Shown here: piece by piece, positions 59,785 to 64,000 of the stretch
Numbering within the stretch: position 1 is the first letter of the stretch
Layout: each line of letters starts with the position of its first letter
From: an uncultured Granulosicoccaceae bacterium
GTDB taxonomy: Bacteria > Pseudomonadota > Gammaproteobacteria > Granulosicoccales > Granulosicoccaceae
Assembly: GCA_938035125.1 (NCBI GenBank)
Contig: CALHNS010000009.1
Location: 1 to 64,000 of the forward strand
Length of the DNA stretch: 64,000 nucleotides
Direction of reading: 5' to 3'
Made by a program: the position numbers and the translations under genes
Notes under the pieces: generated by a model
What the model was told of the DNA's origin: nothing
The model's database searches: none
Seen by the model: only the letters and a program-made list of their open reading frames with translations

Positions 59785-61359
59785 ATGAAACAGGCTTTGC
59801 AAATGAAGATGGGCCAGTCATTGGCCATGACTCCCCAACTGCAACAAGCCATAAAGCTGCTGCAACTCTCCACCTTAGAGCTGCAGACAGAAATACAAAG
59901 CGCTCTTGAAAGCAATCCCATGCTGGAAGTTAACGATGAAGAGGGAGAGGCGGCTAATGGCGCCGATGCGGCCGAAAGCGTAGAAGCGCGAGAAGCCAAA
60001 CGCGCCGACGAACAAGAGGATACCCCTAACGCCGATGTTGATACCCCCCCTGAAATAGAGCGCGAACCAGGGTTAGACGACACCATCGTGACTGAATTTG
60101 ATGCGCCGAGTAATAATCAAGACGACATCATGCCCGAAGATTTACCGGTGGATAGCGCTTGGGACGACATCTACGATTCCGCTCAGCCAACGCCCATGGT
60201 GGGTGGCGCAGAAGGCGGTGAACACCGTGACTTTACTGAATTCCATAACGCCGACACCACCAGTATCCAAGATCACTTAATGGAGCAGGTGCGTTTTTCA
60301 AATATGTCTGAGCGAGATCAGTACACCGCAGAAACGGTAATCGATGCCATTAACGATAAAGGGTACTTAACCGACACCGTAGATTCATTGCTTGAAGGGC
60401 TTAACAAAGACATTCACGATGAATCGATGTTTTTCGATCGCTCAGAAGTTGAAGCGGTATTACACCGTGTACAGCTATTAGAACCTGCAGGTTGTGGCGC
60501 ACGAGACGCCAAAGAATGCATGCTCATTCAATTGTCACAAATGCCTGACAGTAACATCGTTGAGATCGCAAAACGAATCGTGCTCGATCAATTAAATTTA
60601 CTAGCCGTAAACGATTACGCCCGAATGCGCCGTCAACTTAAAGTGACAGAACCCGATTTAATGGAAGCCATAGCGTTAATACAAAAACAAGTTGATCCGC
60701 ATCCTGGTCGCCAAATCGTGAACGATCATGACGAATACATTGTGCCCGATGTGTTTGTTAAAAAAGTGAAAGGTGTTTGGCGCGTTGAACTGAACCCTGA
60801 CATTGCACCGAAACTTGGTATTAACAGCATGTACGCCGGTATGGTGAAACGTGCTGATAAAAGTGAAGATAACAATTTCTTACGCAATCATTTACAAGAA
60901 GCGAGATGGTTCATAAAAAGCCTACAAAGCCGAAACGAGACACTGTTACGGGTAGCAACCGCTATTGTTGAGCGTCAAAGAAGTTTTCTTGAACACGGCG
61001 ATGTAGCAATGAAACCGCTGGTTTTACGCGATATTGCAGAACAGCTGGAACTGCACGAATCCACCATCTCTCGTGTTACTACCCATAAGTACATACACAC
61101 ACCGCGTGGCATTTTTGAATTCAAGTACTTCTTTTCAAGCCACGTATCCACGGCAAACGGTGGCGAATGCTCAGCCACGGCCATTCGCGCCATGATTAAA
61201 AAGTTCATTAATGAAGAAGATCGTACAAAACCCTTGAGCGATAGCAAAATTGCTAGTCGGCTCGTTTCTGACGGTATACAAGTGGCGCGTAGAACTGTCG
61301 CAAAATACCGTGAAAGTATGGGAATTGATCCATCAAATGAACGTAAGCGCTTGAATTGA
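59785..61359 (+). CDS. rpoN: RNA polymerase sigma-54 factor RpoN
   Basis: A 524-residue sigma-54. Region I is glutamine and leucine rich (LQMKMGQSLAMTPQLQQAIKLLQLS), Region II acidic (about 50-130), then the core-binding domain. Near the C-terminus come the helix-turn-helix and the RpoN box ARRTVAKYRE that reads the -24 element. AGGA precedes ATG. The -24/-12 promoter before the pilin gene in this window is a likely target. Confidence 0.97.
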   Translation: MKQALQMKMGQSLAMTPQLQQAIKLLQLSTLELQTEIQSALESNPMLEVNDEEGEAANGADAAESVEAREAKRADEQEDTPNADVDTPPEIEREPGLDDTIVTEFDAPSNNQDDIMPEDLPVDSAWDDIYDSAQPTPMVGGAEGGEHRDFTEFHNADTTSIQDHLMEQVRFSNMSERDQYTAETVIDAINDKGYLTDTVDSLLEGLNKDIHDESMFFDRSEVEAVLHRVQLLEPAGCGARDAKECMLIQLSQMPDSNIVEIAKRIVLDQLNLLAVNDYARMRRQLKVTEPDLMEAIALIQKQVDPHPGRQIVNDHDEYIVPDVFVKKVKGVWRVELNPDIAPKLGINSMYAGMVKRADKSEDNNFLRNHLQEARWFIKSLQSRNETLLRVATAIVERQRSFLEHGDVAMKPLVLRDIAEQLELHESTISRVTTHKYIHTPRGIFEFKYFFSSHVSTANGGECSATAIRAMIKKFINEEDRTKPLSDSKIASRLVSDGIQVARRTVAKYRESMGIDPSNERKRLN

Positions 61360-61725
61360 GAAATTGACACCGATTGCGCACTTGAAAAAGCATCAGAAAT
61401 GATGCAGATTGTGAATAAGCCAATTAATTTAGTATTTGCAGAGTCCGATAAATAGAGTAATAAAAGAAATACTGAGTAAATAAAATTTTATAAACAAACA
61501 AGACATGTTGCCGCTTTAGAAAAATTTGCGGCAACACCTCTTAAAAGTATAAGGAACGCTTGATCGCATAATGTTTACACCGATCCGCCAATCCACCCGT
61601 CTAGCAACCACGGCATTCGCCTGTGGTTCATTTGACATAGGCATCGGTATCCCCTCCCCCTCCAGGTTGCGCAAGCAACCCCCTCATTTGTTTTCCATTC
61701 ATTTAAAAATCTCTAGGAGAAGCAC
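61360..61725 (+). other. 366-base structured leader between rpoN and hpf
   Basis: AT-rich at first, then three hairpins: TGTTGCCGC/GCGGCAACA (61506-61536), AACCACGGC-attc-GCC-t-GTGGTT (61606-61628) and GGTTGC-gcaa-GCAACC (61665-61680), which has a GNRA-type tetraloop. A TATAAG box lies at 61548. A 52-codon ORF (61571-61729) overlaps the hpf start but has no good ribosome site. In E. coli rpoN and hpf nearly touch. Confidence 0.55.
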
Positions 61726-62043
61726 ATGAACCTGACCGTAACGGGACATCACGTCGAAGTCACACAATCCATGCGCAATTACGTCAACGACAAACTCGGT
61801 CGATTACAACGACACTCCGAAAATTTATTCAACATACATGTCATCTTATCGGTTGAAAAATCGCGACAAAAAGCTGAGGCCACGGTTCATGTGGCTGGGC
61901 AAAAACTCTACGCTGATACCACCCGACCCGACATGTATGCGTCCATCGATCTTTTGATAGATAAACTGGACAGGCAACTCATACGACACAAAGAGAAAAC
62001 CAAGAGTCATCACAAGCGGGAGAAAATTGATCTAGTGGTCTAA
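61726..62043 (+). CDS. hpf: Ribosome hibernation promoting factor, short form
   Basis: A 105-residue protein of the HPF/YfiA family: MNLTVTGHHVEVTQSMRNYVNDKLGRLQRH, a beta-alpha-beta-beta-beta-alpha fold that sits in the ribosomal decoding centre. It lacks the C-terminal dimerising domain of long HPF, so it needs RMF for 100S particles. A clear AGGAGA site lies 6 bases before ATG. The C-terminus is basic (HKEKTKSHHKREK). Confidence 0.94.
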   Translation: MNLTVTGHHVEVTQSMRNYVNDKLGRLQRHSENLFNIHVILSVEKSRQKAEATVHVAGQKLYADTTRPDMYASIDLLIDKLDRQLIRHKEKTKSHHKREKIDLVV

Positions 62044-62382
62044 AACCCTTGCTTTAACAGCAAGTCATTTGTGAAATTCAACCTTGGCGGTGTGGCCTAG
62101 CAGCTCCAGCTGGGCCATATCGCATCAACCTCCTTTTCGAACAAACTCGCCTTTATCTACCCTCGCACTATCTGCGTAAAGCCCCACTCCAGCAGGCTTT
62201 GCCCCTACTCAATGCAGCTCGCTCAGCACCGACAGACACTCTAAAATCCAGTAATTTTAGGAATTTGCAACGCTGTGGCACAAAAATTTCTATGTCTAAA
62301 TGATTCATTTTGTGTCTTGAGCCACCTGAGTTCTACTTTCCAGTAGGCGAAAGAAGGCGCACAATAACCCCATCATCACAAC
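62044..62382. other. 339-base gap between hpf and ptsN
   Basis: Three inverted repeats: CTTGCT-ttaac-AGCAAG (62048-62064, possible hpf terminator), TGGCCTAGC-agctcca-GCTGGGCCA (62093-62117, 9 pairs) and CTAAAAT-ccagta-ATTTTAG (62241-62260). TGGCAC-N5-TTTCT at 62276 resembles a sigma-54 site but lacks the -12 GC. No convincing ORF. Confidence 0.5.
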
Positions 62383-62964
62383 TTGCTGGCTCGCGCGTGT
62401 TCCGTCCGGACGGCCCTTACAGTATTGACTACAAGCCAAACACAATCAGCAGAAGATTCATCAAAAGCGTCCACGTCGAATTCAGATCGAAGCGCACTGG
62501 ATCTACCTGCCCTATTGACCTTGAACCGCGTCGAGTGCGATTGCGATCTTGGCAGTAAAAAGCGCACGCTGGAAAAAGTGGCTGAACTCATGATGGACGC
62601 ATTCGACGACGAAGAGCTCTCCGACATGCACGTGCTGGATGCGTTAATCAATCGAGAGCGCTTGGGAAGCACCGGCGTAGGTGATGGGGTGGCATTACCT
62701 CATGCACGAATGCCCTCTTTAGTTGAGCCAGCAGCCGTTTTAATTTCATTAGAGAACGGTGTAGATTTTGATGCACAAGATGAGCAAAAAGTGGATTTAA
62801 TCGTGGGGCTTTTGGTTCCTGAAGACTGCAGTGATACTCATTTGCAAATTCTTCGTGGGCTTGCCATGCGATTTAGTAACCCTAATTACCGGAATGCACT
62901 TAGAAATGCTTCCACACAAAAAGAACTTTTCCAAGAAGCCATTCGACCGCTAAACGCGGCATAG
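62383..62964 (+). CDS. ptsN: PTS-Ntr EIIA component PtsN
   Basis: Regulatory EIIA-Ntr protein of the nitrogen PTS; the body is a normal PTS_EIIA_2 domain with phospho-accepting His in VGDGVALPHARMPS. The family start (DLPALLTLNRVECDCDLGSKKR) is preceded by about 40 residues of polar sequence of no clear family. No ATG or GTG exists in frame after the last stop: TTG 62383 or TTG 62425 must serve, both without a visible ribosome site. The 5' end is therefore uncertain. Confidence 0.85.
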   Translation: MLARACSVRTALTVLTTSQTQSAEDSSKASTSNSDRSALDLPALLTLNRVECDCDLGSKKRTLEKVAELMMDAFDDEELSDMHVLDALINRERLGSTGVGDGVALPHARMPSLVEPAAVLISLENGVDFDAQDEQKVDLIVGLLVPEDCSDTHLQILRGLAMRFSNPNYRNALRNASTQKELFQEAIRPLNAA

Positions 62965-63005
62965 CAAAGAATGCAGCCAATCACTGGCATGCAAAGGGTG
63001 ACCCC

Positions 63006-63872
63006 ATGACACAACTACTCATAGTCACAGGCATGTCCGGATCGGGTAAGTCTGTGGCTTTGCACACCCTTGAAGACGATGGATATCACTGCATTGATAA
63101 CTTACCTTCTGATTTACTGACAGATGTTATTGATCGTTTAGTCGCAACCAACAGCCGAAAATACGACAAACTGGCCATTGGTGTAGATATGCGTAGTGAG
63201 CAAGCTAACGCCAGCGGCTTATTGAACCTACTGAAGTCCTTGCGTGCGCGTGACGATGTACACACCCGTGTTTTGTTCTTAGACACAGACCGTCGCACCT
63301 TAAGCCAACGCTTCAGTGAAACTCGCCGCCGCCACCCGTTAAGCACTGATGATTCACCTCTGGCTACAGCCATAGATACCGAAGCGCGCTTATTGGAGGA
63401 GGTGAAAGCCTCGGCTGACAAAGTGATCGACACCACGTCTTTAAACCTACACGAACTGCGCGGTATTGTTCGCCATCATGAACACGCCACCGCAGAAAGT
63501 AAATTATTGGTGGTGATTCAGTCGTTCGGGTTTAAACACGGCATGCCGATCAGTAGCGACTTTATGTTTGATGTGCGTTGCCTTCCTAACCCGTACTGGC
63601 AACCAGAAATTCGTCACTTAAGCGGCAAAGACCCTGAGATTATTGAATATCTTGAGGCCCAACCAACGGTTAACGATATGTACAAACACATCAATGCTTT
63701 TTTAACCCACTGGATTCCTCATTTTAATGCCGAGAATCGAGCCTATCTCACCGTATCCATTGGCTGCACAGGGGGTCGCCATCGCTCGGTGTACCTTACT
63801 GAACGACTGGCAAAAAACATCGGCAAATCAAACGAACACGTCTCTGTTCGTCATCGCAACCTCACTAGTTAA
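63006..63872 (+). CDS. rapZ: RNase adapter RapZ (nucleotide-binding)
   Basis: A 288-residue P-loop protein. Walker A is GMSGSGKS, and the C-terminal domain has FGFKHGMPISSDFMFDVRCLPNPYW and SIGCTGGRHRSVYL. In E. coli it guides the small RNA GlmZ to RNase E and so controls glucosamine-6-phosphate synthase, linking PTS-Ntr to envelope precursors. It lies 41 bases after ptsN. Confidence 0.96.
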   Translation: MTQLLIVTGMSGSGKSVALHTLEDDGYHCIDNLPSDLLTDVIDRLVATNSRKYDKLAIGVDMRSEQANASGLLNLLKSLRARDDVHTRVLFLDTDRRTLSQRFSETRRRHPLSTDDSPLATAIDTEARLLEEVKASADKVIDTTSLNLHELRGIVRHHEHATAESKLLVVIQSFGFKHGMPISSDFMFDVRCLPNPYWQPEIRHLSGKDPEIIEYLEAQPTVNDMYKHINAFLTHWIPHFNAENRAYLTVSIGCTGGRHRSVYLTERLAKNIGKSNEHVSVRHRNLTS

Positions 63873-63883
63873 TAAAAAACCTC

Positions 63884-64000
63884 ATGATGTTGAGTCGTGA
63901 TATCGAAATCATTAACAAATTGGGGCTGCACGCACGAGCAGCGTCTAAACTGGTAAAGCTAGCTTCAGAATTTACCTGTGAGCTGAACATTGAAAAAGAT
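63884..64000 (+). CDS. HPr-like phosphocarrier NPr (partial, runs off the window)
   Basis: The first 39 codons of an HPr family gene, too near the edge for the ORF track. IEIINKLGLHARAASKLVKLASEF contains the active-site histidine (LGLHARAA). After rapZ it is expected to be the PTS-Ntr carrier that phosphorylates PtsN (ptsO/npr). Either of two adjacent ATGs may start it. Confidence 0.88.
   Translation, partial: MMLSRDIEIINKLGLHARAASKLVKLASEFTCELNIEKD

Noticed and set aside
61571-61729. 52-codon ORF overlapping the hpf start
   Set aside because: No ribosome site at a workable distance and no recognisable sequence; kept only as part of the leader finding, not as a gene.
62276-62291. Sigma-54-like site TGGCAC-N5-TTTCT before ptsN
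   Set aside because: The near-invariant GC of the -12 element is TC here, so binding is doubtful.

Overview
The window is a continuous stretch of a gammaproteobacterial chromosome. The GC content looks moderate, almost every base is coding, and there are no insertion sequences, integrases, tRNAs or CRISPR arrays. Gene content and order closely match the housekeeping region that I recall from Pseudomonas and, in parts, Escherichia coli: pil - coaE - mutT - argJ - secA - lpxC - dcw cluster - mraZ - rnpB - rsmI/lpoA - yraN - sspBA - petCBA - nif3 - degS - hisG - murA - mla - kdsD - lpt - rpoN - hpf - ptsN - rapZ - npr. MurE carries the DNPR signature of meso-diaminopimelate enzymes, and the LpxC, Lpt and Mla genes show a Gram-negative envelope. 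The species cannot be named from the sequence. A marine or environmental gammaproteobacterium is a guess.

Layout. 1-5281: type IV pilus genes, two tandem pilins then pilB, pilC and pilD, starting with a sigma-54-type promoter. 5355-12638: uppP, coaE, mutT, argJ, secA, an M23 peptidase and a divergent dciA. 12654-30950: lpxC and the division and cell-wall (dcw) cluster on the minus strand, from mraZ to ftsZ, with 1-8 base overlaps between most genes. Upstream of mraZ is a good sigma-70 promoter followed by four GTG-core repeats at 10-base intervals. 31277-31634: RNase P RNA. 31772-33881: a CHRD/Spondin_N lipoprotein and a TetR regulator. 33920-39790: rsmI, divergent from lpoA, then two little-known genes (a 567-residue protein and a DUF3726 protein) lying between lpoA and yraN. 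39840-45772: sspB, sspA, the cytochrome bc1 genes, a NIF3 protein and a DegS-type protease. 45891-49432: accessory genes, namely a DUF1919 protein, a large secreted metallopeptidase with a TPR-like N-terminus, and a HAMP membrane protein. 49582-55639: aroF/G/H-type DAHP synthase, hisG, murA and mlaBCDEF. 55821-64000: mlaA with a 16-copy Glu-Leu-Asp tail, kdsD, lptC, lptA, lptB, rpoN, hpf, ptsN, rapZ and the start of an HPr-like gene.

Most of the window serves the cell envelope: peptidoglycan precursors (murA, murC-G, mraY, ddl, uppP), septal synthesis (ftsI, ftsW, ftsL, ftsQ, ftsA, ftsZ, lpoA), lipid A and LPS (lpxC, kdsD, lptABC), phospholipid balance (mlaA-F) and secretion (secA, pilBCD). 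RpoN is encoded here and probably drives the first pilin gene through the -24/-12 element found at the left end.

The departures from the expected layout are the most interesting parts: the (ELD)16 repeat in MlaA, the two-gene insertion between lpoA and yraN, the HAMP-metallopeptidase pair, divergent genes whose start codons physically overlap (twice), a second pilin gene reachable only past a strong terminator, and long structured leaders around hpf and ptsN.
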